A DNA stretch of 64,000 nt. Origin: Mycobacterium montefiorense. GTDB taxonomy: Bacteria > Actinomycetota > Actinomycetes > Mycobacteriales > Mycobacteriaceae. The position numbers and the translations under genes are program-made. The notes beneath the pieces were generated by a model. It saw only the letters and a program-made list of their open reading frames with translations. It did not search any database and was not told the DNA's origin. Location of the stretch: the NCBI RefSeq assembly GCF_003112775.1, contig NZ_BFCH01000011.1, positions 62,083 through 126,082 on the forward strand, given 5' to 3'. Shown here piece after piece: positions 22,335 through 30,819 of this stretch (positions within the stretch are counted from its first letter, which is position 1; every line of letters begins with the position of its first letter).

Positions 22335-23269
22335 CTGTCGTACCCGAAGGCCGCAAACTGCTGCGGCTGGAAGTGCGCAACGCGCAGACCCCGATCGAGC
22401 GCAAGCCACCGTGGATCAAGACGCGGGTCCGAATGGGACCGGAGTACACCGAGCTCAAGAGCCTGGTCAAGCGCGAGGGTCTGCACACCGTCTGCGAAGA
22501 AGCCGGCTGCCCCAACATCTTCGAATGCTGGGAGGACCGGGAAGCCACCTTCCTGATCGGCGGCGACCAGTGCACCCGCCGCTGCGACTTCTGCCAGATC
22601 GATACCGGTAAGCCCGCCGAGCTGGACCGTGACGAGCCACGGCGGGTGGCCCAGAGCGTGCAGACGATGGGGTTGCGCTATGCCACCGTCACCGGCGTCG
22701 CCCGCGACGACCTGCCCGACGGCGGGGCGTGGTTGTACGCGGAGACCGTGCGTGCCATCAAAGAGCTCAACCCGTCGACCGGTGTCGAACTGTTGGTCCC
22801 CGACTTCAACGGCGAGCCCGCGCGTCTTTCGGAAGTCTTCGAGTCACGCCCGGAAGTGTTGGCGCACAACGTCGAAACGGTGCCGCGCATCTTCAAGCGG
22901 ATCCGGCCGGCGTTCACCTACCAGCGAAGCCTGGGCGTGCTCACCGCGGCGCGCGACGCCGGCCTGGTCACCAAGAGCAACCTGATTCTCGGCCTGGGTG
23001 AGACCCCGGACGAGGTGCGCACCGCGCTGGCCGACCTGCACGACGCCGGCTGCGACCTCGTCACCATCACCCAGTACCTGCGTCCGTCGGCGCGCCATCA
23101 CCCGGTGGAACGCTGGGTGCGGCCCGAGGAGTTCGACGAATTCGCGCAGCACGCCGAGGCGCTGGGCTTCGCGGGCGTGCTGGCCGGGCCGCTGGTGCGC
23201 TCGTCGTACCGCGCGGGCCGACTGTATGCGCAGGCCGTGCGCAGCCGCGCCTCGGACGCCCTGGGGTAA
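22331..23269 (+). CDS. lipA: Lipoyl synthase LipA
   Basis: A 312-residue radical-SAM enzyme that inserts two sulfurs into the protein-bound octanoyl group. The auxiliary cluster cysteines are in [12 protein letters not shown]. The SAM-cluster CxxxCxxC is CTRRCDFC. The C-terminal LVRSSYRAG contains the essential RSSY motif. GTG 22331 overlaps the lipB stop by 4 bp (GTGA), giving coupled synthesis of the two enzymes that lipoylate DlaT. Confidence 0.96.
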   Translation: MTVVPEGRKLLRLEVRNAQTPIERKPPWIKTRVRMGPEYTELKSLVKREGLHTVCEEAGCPNIFECWEDREATFLIGGDQCTRRCDFCQIDTGKPAELDRDEPRRVAQSVQTMGLRYATVTGVARDDLPDGGAWLYAETVRAIKELNPSTGVELLVPDFNGEPARLSEVFESRPEVLAHNVETVPRIFKRIRPAFTYQRSLGVLTAARDAGLVTKSNLILGLGETPDEVRTALADLHDAGCDLVTITQYLRPSARHHPVERWVRPEEFDEFAQHAEALGFAGVLAGPLVRSSYRAGRLYAQAVRSRASDALG

Positions 23270-23312
23270 CTCGGGCCATTGCCGGCCCGGCGCGTACGTA
23301 TTCTTAGTGATT

Positions 23313-24065
23313 ATGGCTAAACCCCGCACCACCGCCGAGAACAAGGCCGCCCGGGCAGCGGCGACCGCCGCCCGCAAGGCCGCGGCCAAGGAGCGCCGCG
23401 GCCAGCTGTGGCAGGCGTTCAACATGCAGCGCAAGCAGGACAAGCGCCTGCTCCCCTACATGATCGGCGCCTTCGTCGCGATCGTGGCCGTCTCGGTGAC
23501 GGTTGGCGTGCTGGTCGGCGGGTTCACCATGATCATGCTGATTCCGCTCGGCGTGGTGCTGGGCTTGCTGGTGGCGTTCATCATCTTCGGCCGCCGTGCC
23601 CAGAAATCCGTCTACCGCCAGGCCGAGGGGCAAACCGGCGCGGCGGCCTGGGTGTTGGACAACCTGCGCGGCAAGTGGCGTGTCACTCCAGGTGTTGCGG
23701 CCACCGGCCACTTCGACGCGGTGCATCGGGTGATCGGCCGCCCGGGCGTCATCTTCGTCGGTGAGGGATCGACGGGCCGGGTGAAACCGCTTCTGGCCCA
23801 GGAGAAGAAGCGAACCGCGCGGCTGGTCGGCGACATCCCGATCTACGACATCGTCGTCGGCAACGGCGACGGCGAGGTTCCGCTGAGCAAGCTCGAGCGG
23901 CATCTGACCCGGCTTCCGGCCAACATCAGCGTCAAGCAGATGGACACCCTGGAGTCGCGGCTGGCCGCGCTGGGGTCACGGGCCGGGGCCGCCATCATGC
24001 CGAAGGGCCCGCTGCCTAACGCCGGCAAGATGAAGGGCGTGCAGCGCACCGTCCGCCGCAAGTAG
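23313..24065 (+). CDS. DUF4191 membrane protein (Rv2219-like)
   Basis: A 250-residue protein, the same length as Rv2219. A basic Ala/Lys/Arg-rich N-terminus of about 45 residues is followed by two adjacent transmembrane helices (MIGAFVAIVAVSVTVGVLV and MIMLIPLGVVLGLLVAFII). A roughly 150-residue soluble domain follows with KWRVTPGVAATGHFDAVHRVIGRPG. Conserved in actinobacteria; function unknown. ATG 23313 lies 43 bp after lipA. Confidence 0.85.
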   Translation: MAKPRTTAENKAARAAATAARKAAAKERRGQLWQAFNMQRKQDKRLLPYMIGAFVAIVAVSVTVGVLVGGFTMIMLIPLGVVLGLLVAFIIFGRRAQKSVYRQAEGQTGAAAWVLDNLRGKWRVTPGVAATGHFDAVHRVIGRPGVIFVGEGSTGRVKPLLAQEKKRTARLVGDIPIYDIVVGNGDGEVPLSKLERHLTRLPANISVKQMDTLESRLAALGSRAGAAIMPKGPLPNAGKMKGVQRTVRRK

Positions 24066-24083
24066 CCGCTTTAGCGGCCGGGA

Positions 24084-24497
24084 TCAGCGGCGCACCACGG
24101 CCGTATTGGTCACCCGGTCTTGGATTCCTCGCCCGTCCCAGTCGGTGAACAACGCCGGGATCACCAGGGCAACCAGCAGCCCGCGCGCGATTGCCCGGCC
24201 AATGCCGAGGTGCCCGTCCAGCGCCACGACCCCAAGGCCGAGCGCCAGCTGGCCCGGTGTGAATGCGAACAGCCGCACCGCCACCAGGCCGAGCAGAAAC
24301 CAGATCACCAACACCGCCGTCGACAACACCCGCTCGGAGAACAAGCCGAACACCATGGCCAGCGCCGCCAGGCCGTAGGCGATCAGCCAGTCGATCGACA
24401 GTGCCGCCAGGCGGCGGCCCATCGACGCCAACGATCCCGGCCCGCTTTGCGGCAGGCCGAGCGGCTCACCGGGGTATGTCGGACGCGACTGGGCCAT
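24084..24497 (-). CDS. RDD-family membrane protein (Rv2219A-like)
   Basis: A 137-residue protein with an RDD domain: the Arg and Asp pair in MGRRLAALSIDWLIAYG, then two more hydrophobic helices and the conserved TPGQLALGLGVV. RDD proteins are small membrane proteins, some proposed as ion exchangers. Start ATG 24497 (MAQSRPTYPG) was chosen because upstream residues are not membrane-protein-like. It is convergent with the DUF4191 gene and divergent from glnA1. Confidence 0.85.
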   Translation of the reverse strand: MAQSRPTYPGEPLGLPQSGPGSLASMGRRLAALSIDWLIAYGLAALAMVFGLFSERVLSTAVLVIWFLLGLVAVRLFAFTPGQLALGLGVVALDGHLGIGRAIARGLLVALVIPALFTDWDGRGIQDRVTNTAVVRR

Positions 24498-24671
24498 CAG
24501 CGGCCTTTCGCCGGGTCGGGAGCCATGTCGGCAGCCATGAAGCCCACCTGCATCGGGGGCCGGGACTGTCTGCTGCGCCCATATGGCAGACCAGATACGA
24601 TCTTGCGATCCATGGGCCTCACAATAGAACCCGCCGTTGCTCCACTTGAGATCTGTGGGACGCGTGGTCAC

Positions 24672-24687
24672 GTAACCTCCGCGCAAC
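24672..24687. promoter_or_regulatory. GlnR-type box upstream of glnA1
   Basis: GTAAC-CTCCGC-GCAAC fits the actinobacterial GlnR a/b-site pattern (GTnAC-n6-GnAAC). It lies 73 bp upstream of the glnA1 start codon and just upstream of a possible -35 TTGACG at 24694-24699. This is the expected position for nitrogen-responsive control of glutamine synthetase. Confidence 0.5.
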
Positions 24688-24759
24688 ACGGGGTTGACGG
24701 GCGGGCAACATCATCTCCATAGCGTCAGGCCGCGGATTATCAAGCAAAGGAGCAATTCA

Positions 24760-26196
24760 GTGACGGAAAAGACGCCCGACGACGTCTTCAAGCTGGCTAA
24801 GGACGAGAACGTCGAATTCGTCGACGTCCGGTTCTGTGACCTGCCCGGCATCATGCAGCACTTCACGATTCCGATTTCGTTCTTCGACCAAAGCGTTTTC
24901 GACGACGGTTTGGCCTTCGATGGCTCGTCGATTCGCGGATTCCAGTCAATCCACGAGTCGGACATGCTGCTCCTCCCCGACCCTGCCACCGCGCAGATCG
25001 ACCTTTTCCGTGAAGCCAAGACGCTGAACCTGAACTTCTTCGTGCACGACCCGTTCACCCTGGAGGCCTACTCGCGCGACCCCCGCAACGTCGCGCGCAA
25101 GGCGGAGAACTACCTGATCAGCACCGGTGTTGCCGACACGGCGTACTTCGGCGCCGAGGCCGAGTTCTACATCTTCGACTCGGTGAGCTTCGACTCTCGC
25201 ACCAACGGCTCGTTCTACGAGGTGGATGCGATCTCGGGTTGGTGGAACACCGGCGAGCCGACCGAGAACGACGGCACCCCCAACCGCGGCTACAAGGTCC
25301 GTCCGAAGGGTGGCTACTTCCCGGTTGCCCCCGTCGACCACTACGTCGACCTGCGCGACAAGATGTTGCAGAACCTGATCACTGCGGGCTTCAGCCTGGA
25401 GAAGGGCCACCATGAGGTGGGCACCGGCGGTCAAGCCGAGATCAACTACAAGTTCAACACGCTGCTGCACGCGGCCGACGACATGCAGCTGTACAAGTAC
25501 ATCGTCAAGAACACGGCCTGGCAGAACGGCAAGACCGTCACCTTCATGCCCAAGCCGCTGTTCGGTGACAACGGCTCCGGCATGCACTGCCACCAGTCGC
25601 TGTGGAAAGACGGCAGCCCGTTGATGTACGACGAGACCGGATACGCCGGCCTGTCGGACACGGCTCGCCACTACATCGGCGGCCTGCTGCACCACGCGCC
25701 GTCGCTGCTGGCGTTCACCAACCCGACGACGAACTCGTACAAGCGCCTGGTGCCCGGCTTCGAGGCCCCGATCAACCTGGTCTACAGCCAGCGCAACCGA
25801 TCGGCATGTGTGCGTATTCCGATCACCGGCAGCAACCCGAAGGCCAAGCGGCTGGAGTTCCGCTGCCCGGACTCGTCGGGCAACCCGTATCTGGCGTTCG
25901 CGGCCATGCTGATGGCCGGCCTGGACGGCATCAAGAACAAGATCGAGCCGCAGTCTCCGGTCGACAAGGACCTCTACGAGCTGCCGCCCGAAGAGGCCGC
26001 CAACATCCCGCAGGCACCCACCCAGCTGTCCGCGGTGATCGACCGGCTGGAAGAGGACCACGAATACCTCACTGAGGGAGGCGTTTTCACGCCCGACCTG
26101 ATCGAGACGTGGATCAACTTCAAGCGTGAGAGCGAGATCCTGCCGGTCCAGATCCGGCCGCACCCGTACGAGTTCGCGCTGTACTACGACGTGTAA
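24760..26196 (+). CDS. glnA1: Glutamine synthetase type I, GlnA1
   Basis: A 478-residue enzyme, the same length as Rv2220, which makes glutamine from glutamate, ammonia and ATP as a dodecamer. The catalytic signatures [31 protein letters not shown] and [12 protein letters not shown] are intact. The adenylylation site is Tyr406 in [10 protein letters not shown], the target of GlnE encoded at 30816-33791. Start GTG 24760 has AAAGGAG upstream. A strong hairpin terminator follows it. Confidence 0.97.
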   Translation: MTEKTPDDVFKLAKDENVEFVDVRFCDLPGIMQHFTIPISFFDQSVFDDGLAFDGSSIRGFQSIHESDMLLLPDPATAQIDLFREAKTLNLNFFVHDPFTLEAYSRDPRNVARKAENYLISTGVADTAYFGAEAEFYIFDSVSFDSRTNGSFYEVDAISGWWNTGEPTENDGTPNRGYKVRPKGGYFPVAPVDHYVDLRDKMLQNLITAGFSLEKGHHEVGTGGQAEINYKFNTLLHAADDMQLYKYIVKNTAWQNGKTVTFMPKPLFGDNGSGMHCHQSLWKDGSPLMYDETGYAGLSDTARHYIGGLLHHAPSLLAFTNPTTNSYKRLVPGFEAPINLVYSQRNRSACVRIPITGSNPKAKRLEFRCPDSSGNPYLAFAAMLMAGLDGIKNKIEPQSPVDKDLYELPPEEAANIPQAPTQLSAVIDRLEEDHEYLTEGGVFTPDLIETWINFKRESEILPVQIRPHPYEFALYYDV

Positions 26197-26216
26197 CCAC
26201 GTCGAAAACCACTAAC

Positions 26217-26262
26217 GGCCACCCGGTCGGCGATCAGGCCCACGATCGCTCACCGGGTGGCC
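26217..26262. terminator. Bidirectional terminator between glnA1 and tetR
   Basis: GGCCACCCGGT (26217-26227) pairs perfectly with ACCGGGTGGCC (26252-26262). An inner GCGATC/GATCGC stem extends the hairpin after a 2-nt bulge on each side. It fills the space between the convergent glnA1 and tetR stops. Confidence 0.8.
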
Positions 26263-26900
26263 TATTGGTATCCGGTCCTGCCCAGCATCGCGGCGAGCTG
26301 CCGGAGCAGCGCGGTCCGGAAGCGATCCGCCGACGGGCTGGGAAAGCGCAACACCCGGGGAATCATGGCGCCGACGAGCGTGGCGAACAGCAGATCGACG
26401 ACGTCCTCGGGCGACACCACCGGCGTGAAGACGCCGGCGTCCCGGCCCTCGATCACTGTTCGCACAAACGGCGCCCGGTAGCGAAACCAGCCTTCTTCGC
26501 CGCCGTCACGCAACTCCGCGTCACGGATGCCGGAGCGCCAGAACTCGATCAGCAACTGGTGGTTGCGAACGGAGGTGTTCAGGTTGCGGTCAACCATCGC
26601 TACCAGGCGATTCCACGGGTCACCCTCGGCATCGGCCACCGCCTCGAAAGCGGCAACCTCCACCTCGGTCGCGTGCTGCATCGCCTCGATCAGCATGTCC
26701 TCGCGCGAGCCGAAGTAGTTCTGCAGCGTGCTGATGGCCGTCCCGCTGGCTCGTGCTACATCGGCAAAACGGGAGTTTTCGTAACCCCGCTCGGCCAGCA
26801 CCCCGGCGGCCGCTTCGACAACCGCAGCCCGCCGCGTACCCCCGGCGCGACGCGTTCGACGTTCAACAGGCATTTTTGTATGGTACGCAGATACTGACAT
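26262..26900 (-). CDS. TetR-family transcriptional regulator
   Basis: A 212-residue regulator. The N-terminal helix-turn-helix includes RRAAVVEAAAGVLAERGYEN and ASGTAISTLQNYFGSREDML, and the rest is a ligand-binding helical domain. ATG 26900 has a good ribosome site (GAGGAGG, 7 bp spacing). An internal ATG at 26873 would give a more typical TetR N-terminus (MPVERRTRR) and would free a candidate operator at 26879-26897 to act as its promoter. It lies 37 bp downstream of the FAD oxidoreductase, which it probably controls. Confidence 0.85.
   Translation of the reverse strand: MSVSAYHTKMPVERRTRRAGGTRRAAVVEAAAGVLAERGYENSRFADVARASGTAISTLQNYFGSREDMLIEAMQHATEVEVAAFEAVADAEGDPWNRLVAMVDRNLNTSVRNHQLLIEFWRSGIRDAELRDGGEEGWFRYRAPFVRTVIEGRDAGVFTPVVSPEDVVDLLFATLVGAMIPRVLRFPSPSADRFRTALLRQLAAMLGRTGYQ
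26879..26897. promoter_or_regulatory. Candidate TetR operator, copy 2
   Basis: TATGGTACGCAGATACTGA matches 15 of 19 positions of the site at 28423-28441 upstream of the neighbouring oxidoreductase. It overlaps the first codons of the longer tetR start, or lies just upstream of the shorter start at 26873. Confidence 0.35.
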
Positions 26901-26937
26901 CGAGCAACCTCCTCACGCCAGGAATCGACCCGCGGCC

Positions 26938-28377
26938 TTACGCGGCGACGATCGGCGGGATGTTGTGGTTGAGCCGAAATCTGTTGTACGGGTCGTAGAT
27001 CGCCTTGGCCGTCCGCAATTTCTCGTAGACGGTGGGATCATAGGCCTGCCTGGTGCGATCCTCCGGCGTGTCGGCGGGGCCGACAAAGCTTGGATTGGAC
27101 CTGTCATGCAGCCAAGGGCTCAGTGCCGCAAGAAGTTCCCGCCCGGAGTCGCGGTAGGTCGCGACATCTTGCCCGGGCGGCACGACGGTCAGGCCGAACA
27201 TGGCATAGGCGGCATCGCGCGCGCCCACCGCGTTCGGGAAAGGCGCGGGCTTGCTGAAAGCTCCTTGCAGATGGCGGATGTCGACGATGTTGATCGTGCT
27301 GCCGGAATCGGGGCCGACTGTGTCGACGATGTTGATCGTGCTGCCGGAATCGGGGCCGACTGTGTCGACGATTGCCTTCGCGGTGTCTTCGTTCAATTCG
27401 CGTAGCAACCCGAAATGCTCGACGGCCGGCGCGGGATCGGTGGGATCGTTGCTGATGGTCGCGAACTGGGTGTACGGGATGCTGGCGACGCTGTCGGCCA
27501 GCATCGGAGCCGCGGTGCGCAGTGGGTCGATCAATTGGGCGCCTACGTGGGCGTCACCGACATAGGAGACCCGGACCGATACGGTCAACTTCCCCTGCAT
27601 GAATGGCGGAAGGCCGGGCAGCGGCGGAAAGTTCAGCAGCGCGAATCCGGTTGTCAATTCGTCGGGCGCCGACGCGGTGAGTTCTCGGTAGGCGTCCAGC
27701 ACTTGCCGGGTGTGCTCGCCGGAGTAGAAGAGCGCACCGGCGTACAACCACGTCACCGGGAAGAGCGCGAACTTCATCGCCACCACGACACCGAAGTTAC
27801 TCTTCCCGCCCAGTAGCGCACTGAAGAGATCCGCTTCATATTCGGCTGATACATAACGTAATTGGCCATCCGCGGTCACCACGTCGATGCCCGTGACATG
27901 ATCGGAAGCCCAGCCGTACTTGCGTCCCATCGTCGAGCTCGCCCCACCGCCGAGGGTGTAGCCGACAACGCCAACCCCGGGCGAGGAACCGGGCAGCGGA
28001 GCCAGCCCGTACATCGCGGCGGCATCCACCAGACGACCGAAGCGAACTCCGGCATCGACTTTCGCACAAAGGTTTTCGGCGTCAATCGTAAGGCCGGACA
28101 TCCGCCCAGTCGTGATCATCAACGTGTCCGCATCCGCAGCGACGGTCGGCCCGTGGCCGGTGTTGAGGACGGCGATGTTCAGATTGTGGCTGCCGGCGAA
28201 CCGGACTGCCTCGGACACGTCCGTGGCGTTGGCAGCGCCGACCACGACCGCGGGGCGGTGCCGCACCGCCATGTTGAACACCGCCACTTCCTCGTCATAG
28301 CCCGGGTCGTCCGCCGTTATGACAGGTCCGTGCACAACGCCCCGAAGCTCCGAAAGTTTGTCACGCCACGATTCCAT
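26938..28377 (-). CDS. FAD-binding oxidoreductase (PCMH/BBE family)
   Basis: A 479-residue berberine-bridge-type flavoprotein. The N-terminal FAD domain (about 35-210) includes VLNTGHGPT and PGSSPGVGVVGYTLGGG. The C-terminus ends in the BBE-like KAIYDPYNRFRLNHNIPP. The His that normally attaches FAD may be that in NTGHG. The substrate is unknown; relatives oxidise alcohols, sugars or alkaloid-like compounds. A 14-residue segment (IVDTVGPDSGSTIN) occurs twice in direct succession because of a 42-bp tandem duplication. The gene is upstream of tetR in the same direction. Confidence 0.88.
   Translation of the reverse strand: MESWRDKLSELRGVVHGPVITADDPGYDEEVAVFNMAVRHRPAVVVGAANATDVSEAVRFAGSHNLNIAVLNTGHGPTVAADADTLMITTGRMSGLTIDAENLCAKVDAGVRFGRLVDAAAMYGLAPLPGSSPGVGVVGYTLGGGASSTMGRKYGWASDHVTGIDVVTADGQLRYVSAEYEADLFSALLGGKSNFGVVVAMKFALFPVTWLYAGALFYSGEHTRQVLDAYRELTASAPDELTTGFALLNFPPLPGLPPFMQGKLTVSVRVSYVGDAHVGAQLIDPLRTAAPMLADSVASIPYTQFATISNDPTDPAPAVEHFGLLRELNEDTAKAIVDTVGPDSGSTINIVDTVGPDSGSTINIVDIRHLQGAFSKPAPFPNAVGARDAAYAMFGLTVVPPGQDVATYRDSGRELLAALSPWLHDRSNPSFVGPADTPEDRTRQAYDPTVYEKLRTAKAIYDPYNRFRLNHNIPPIVAA
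27279..27372. repeat. 42-bp perfect tandem duplication inside the FAD oxidoreductase
   Basis: Two identical 42-bp copies (27279-27320 and 27321-27362) are followed by 10 bases of a third. The period is a multiple of three, so the reading frame is kept and 14 residues are repeated. Confidence 0.95.
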
Positions 28378-28422
28378 AGCCGGTACCCCTCGGTCTGATC
28401 AGAAGATTGATCGGTATGTTTA

Positions 28423-28441
28423 TATGGTATGGAAATACCGA
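28423..28441. promoter_or_regulatory. Candidate TetR operator, copy 1
   Basis: TATGGTATGGAAATACCGA contains the perfect inverted repeat GGTAT-GGAA-ATACC. It lies 46 bp upstream of the FAD oxidoreductase start. A related copy is at the 5' end of tetR (26879-26897). Confidence 0.4.
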
Positions 28442-28513
28442 TTATTTGGGCACGAATATGGGCAAAATCACAGAGGTATGCGCTGCGGCGCCGGGCAACG
28501 TCCCCGGCCGCCT

Positions 28514-29017
28514 CTACCGGTGGTGGCCGCAGTCCGGATTGGCCGGCTTGGCCGGCCACGCGCACGCGTCGATATCGGTGGTGCCGCCGTAGCCGCCGCC
28601 GGAGAACACTCCGTAGGAGTTGCCATTGGTCCCGGTGTAGGTGGCGCCGCCGCCTTCCCCGCCGCCACCCGAACTCACCACGGTCACCACCCAGCTCGCG
28701 CCCTCCAAAGCGGATTTATAGCCGCCCATGGCGTCGCTCGGCGACCCGTTGACCAGGAAGTGCAGATGGATGCCGTTGTCCGCGATGGAATCGGGGCCGT
28801 CGGTGCGTTGGGCGTTCGCCGGCGTGGGAATCAGCGACCGCAGATCCGTCGGGGCGTTCGACGTCGTCGTGGCTTGCGACACCGTGGTCGTGACCGTCTT
28901 GGCACTCGTCGTACTGGTGCCCGACGCCGCGCCCGGATGGGGCGAACTGGTGCAGGCTGCCGCGACCACACCGATGGTCAACGCCACGGCCGCCGAGACG
29001 AACGGTTGATGTCTCAT
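28514..29017 (-). CDS. Putative Gly/Thr-rich lipoprotein
   Basis: A 167-residue exported protein. The signal peptide MRHQPFVSAAVALTIGVVAAAC ends in a lipobox-like AAAC, predicting lipidation at Cys22. A Ser/Thr-rich linker follows, then a domain containing DGIADNGIHLHFLVNG-like residues and a Gly-rich stretch (SSGGGGEGGGATYTG). The C-terminus has two Cys (DACAW and PDCGHH) that may pair. The start has GGGAGAGAAC directly upstream. Function is not recognised; similar lipoproteins occur in mycobacteria. Confidence 0.75.
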   Translation of the reverse strand: MRHQPFVSAAVALTIGVVAAACTSSPHPGAASGTSTTSAKTVTTTVSQATTTSNAPTDLRSLIPTPANAQRTDGPDSIADNGIHLHFLVNGSPSDAMGGYKSALEGASWVVTVVSSGGGGEGGGATYTGTNGNSYGVFSGGGYGGTTDIDACAWPAKPANPDCGHHR

Positions 29018-29063
29018 GTTCTCTCCCTGTGCACGAGTTACGGGCCTGCGGCGAGGGCCGCGC

Positions 29064-29285
29064 CTAACGAGAAGGTCTAACGGCCAGGACCCCTCGCGAC
29101 GCGTTGGCGGGCTGCCCCTCGGCCATTTCGACAAGCTCTAGCCAACTGCCCGGAGCGATGTAGTGGCGGCTCACATCTTCGCGATGCATGTCGATGACCA
29201 ACACGCCCGCATCCGTGACCTCGTACTTGTCGAATACGCCGTAATCGCGCGGTTCGCCGTTGCTGAACACAACCGTGAAGGGCAT
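29064..29285 (-). CDS. Small conserved hypothetical protein
   Basis: A 73-residue soluble protein, MPFTVVFSNGEPRDYGVFDKYE onwards, with a beta-rich look and no membrane segment or known motif. ATG 29285 is chosen because the sequence upstream is a shadow of the LLM gene. The ribosome site is weak. It lies between a lipoprotein and an LLM oxidoreductase, all on the minus strand. I do not recognise a function. Confidence 0.55.
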   Translation of the reverse strand: MPFTVVFSNGEPRDYGVFDKYEVTDAGVLVIDMHREDVSRHYIAPGSWLELVEMAEGQPANASRGVLAVRPSR

Positions 29286-29317
29286 GCGTCGAGTATGGCC
29301 GCGAGGCAACCCGTCGT

Positions 29318-30196
29318 CTAGCCGTCGAGCGCGAGATCCTTGCGGAAGCGCTGCATGCCGTCGATCTTGTCGTCCAAGGTGGCGTCGGGTCCGGTGTAGA
29401 ACATCCACGGCATCGTGATGATGCCGGTGATTCCGGCATCGGCGACGCGCTGATAGTCGGCGGTGGTGAACGCATCGGTGAGCGGCGTCAGGATGGTGAA
29501 ATCATCCATGGTCAAACCGTTTTCGAGGCGCAGGTCGCGCAGCTTGCCCACCGCCTCGATGGCGTGTTCGGTCTTGATCAGGTCGCCGATCCAGCCGTCG
29601 TTGCGAGCGGCGCGGCGCAATGCGGCGTCGCTGAGCCCACCGGCGTAGACCGGTATCGGCGGCGGAGTCGGTTGCATCTCCAGCCGTGGCGTCTTGTAGA
29701 ACTGGCCGTCGAACTCCGTCCAGCCCGGCGCCCACAGCTCCCGCATCAACTCGATCATCTCGTCGGTGCGTTTGCCCCGGGCGTCGAATTGTTCGCCCAT
29801 CAGCGCGAATTCCTCACGGCACCAGCCGACTCCGATGCCGAGTTCGATCCGCCCCGACGCCAGAACTGCCGCGGTGCCAATGGCTTTGGCCGCCGAATAG
29901 GGGTTGCGCATCGCGGGAATGTAGACCGTGGTGACGAACCGGAGCCGGGTGGTGACCTGGGCGAGCGCGCCGGCCAGTACCCAGGGGTCGGGCCAATCGG
30001 TAAACGGCTGCCAGCGTCGTTCCCCGTCTTTGGTGTACGGGTACGGCGTATCCAGGGTCTCCAGGTTCACCACGTGATCGGGGATGCCCATGCCGTCGTA
30101 GCCGAGCTCGTCTGCGGCCTTGGCGATCTCGACGATCTCCCGGGTGTTCAGGAAGGCGCTGCTGATGTAGAACTTCACGAGCTTTCCCGCGCTCAT
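29318..30196 (-). CDS. LLM-class (F420-dependent) oxidoreductase
   Basis: A 292-residue luciferase-like TIM-barrel protein of the TIGR03619 type, common in mycobacteria. Visible features are AKAADELGYDGMGIPDHV, ASGRIELGIGVGWCREEF and EQFDARGKRTDEMIELMR. Such proteins use F420 or FMN; F420 is more likely in this genus. The substrate is unknown. The ATG at 30196 overlaps the stop of the upstream thioesterase gene by 4 bp, so the two are coupled. Confidence 0.85.
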   Translation of the reverse strand: MSAGKLVKFYISSAFLNTREIVEIAKAADELGYDGMGIPDHVVNLETLDTPYPYTKDGERRWQPFTDWPDPWVLAGALAQVTTRLRFVTTVYIPAMRNPYSAAKAIGTAAVLASGRIELGIGVGWCREEFALMGEQFDARGKRTDEMIELMRELWAPGWTEFDGQFYKTPRLEMQPTPPPIPVYAGGLSDAALRRAARNDGWIGDLIKTEHAIEAVGKLRDLRLENGLTMDDFTILTPLTDAFTTADYQRVADAGITGIITMPWMFYTGPDATLDDKIDGMQRFRKDLALDG

Positions 30197-30819
30197 GCCG
30201 GTTCGATGAAGACGCCTTCTGCCTCCACGGTCACCCCTTCCGCATCCGAAATAGTGCCCCGTGCAAACACTTTGACGCCCTCGCTGCGATCAATCCAAGC
30301 ATCGCAACGCAGCGGGCCCAAGGGTATTCCGCGCAGGTACTTCACGCTGATGGTTCCGGTGAAACGTGCCTTGGACAATCCGTCGCTGGCCGCCTCTCCG
30401 AGCATGTGGTCGAGCACCAGTGCGCTGACGCCACCGTGCACGCGGCCCGGCGGTCCTTCGTAGGCTGACCCGAGGACGAACTCGCTATGGCAGCGCCCGT
30501 TGCCGTCGTGGTGGACGACGATCGGCGGGGCGATCGGGTTGCACACGCCGACCACGGCATTACCCAACGGCAGCGGACGCTCGTCGACGCGAAAGCTCAC
30601 TCCGATCGGCCGGGTCCGCTGGCGCAGCAGCGCGGTGATGGCCTCGATCTCGGTGCGCGCGTGCGCGACGACGTCGTCGTCGGCCTCGGTTCGGATGGTG
30701 GCGTCGACGAGTTCCCGGACCGCATCGGCCAACGGAGCGTAGAGCGCCGTCACTCGGTCAGCCTCTGTCGCGCTGAGCACCTCGAACATCGCGTCGAACG
30801 CGCCGGCTCCCTGACTCAA
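30193..30819 (-). CDS. PaaI-type hotdog thioesterase
   Basis: A 208-residue protein whose C-terminal half is a hotdog fold with [20 protein letters not shown], the PaaI-family motif holding the catalytic Asp region. It probably hydrolyses an acyl-CoA. The N-terminal about 70 residues are helical and unassigned. The TTG at 30819 overlaps the glnE stop (TTGA). An internal ATG at 30789 is an alternative. Coupling to glnE and to the LLM gene suggests an operon glnE-thioesterase-LLM. Confidence 0.8.
   Translation of the reverse strand: MSQGAGAFDAMFEVLSATEADRVTALYAPLADAVRELVDATIRTEADDDVVAHARTEIEAITALLRQRTRPIGVSFRVDERPLPLGNAVVGVCNPIAPPIVVHHDGNGRCHSEFVLGSAYEGPPGRVHGGVSALVLDHMLGEAASDGLSKARFTGTISVKYLRGIPLGPLRCDAWIDRSEGVKVFARGTISDAEGVTVEAEGVFIEPA

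Noticed and set aside
24062..24090. Short hairpin GCCGCTTTAGCGGC between the DUF4191 and RDD genes
   Set aside because: Arms of only 5-6 bp with almost no loop; too weak to call a terminator.
24946..26163. 405-residue open frame antisense to glnA1
   Set aside because: Val/Arg/Gln-rich shadow of glnA1, which has full motif support.
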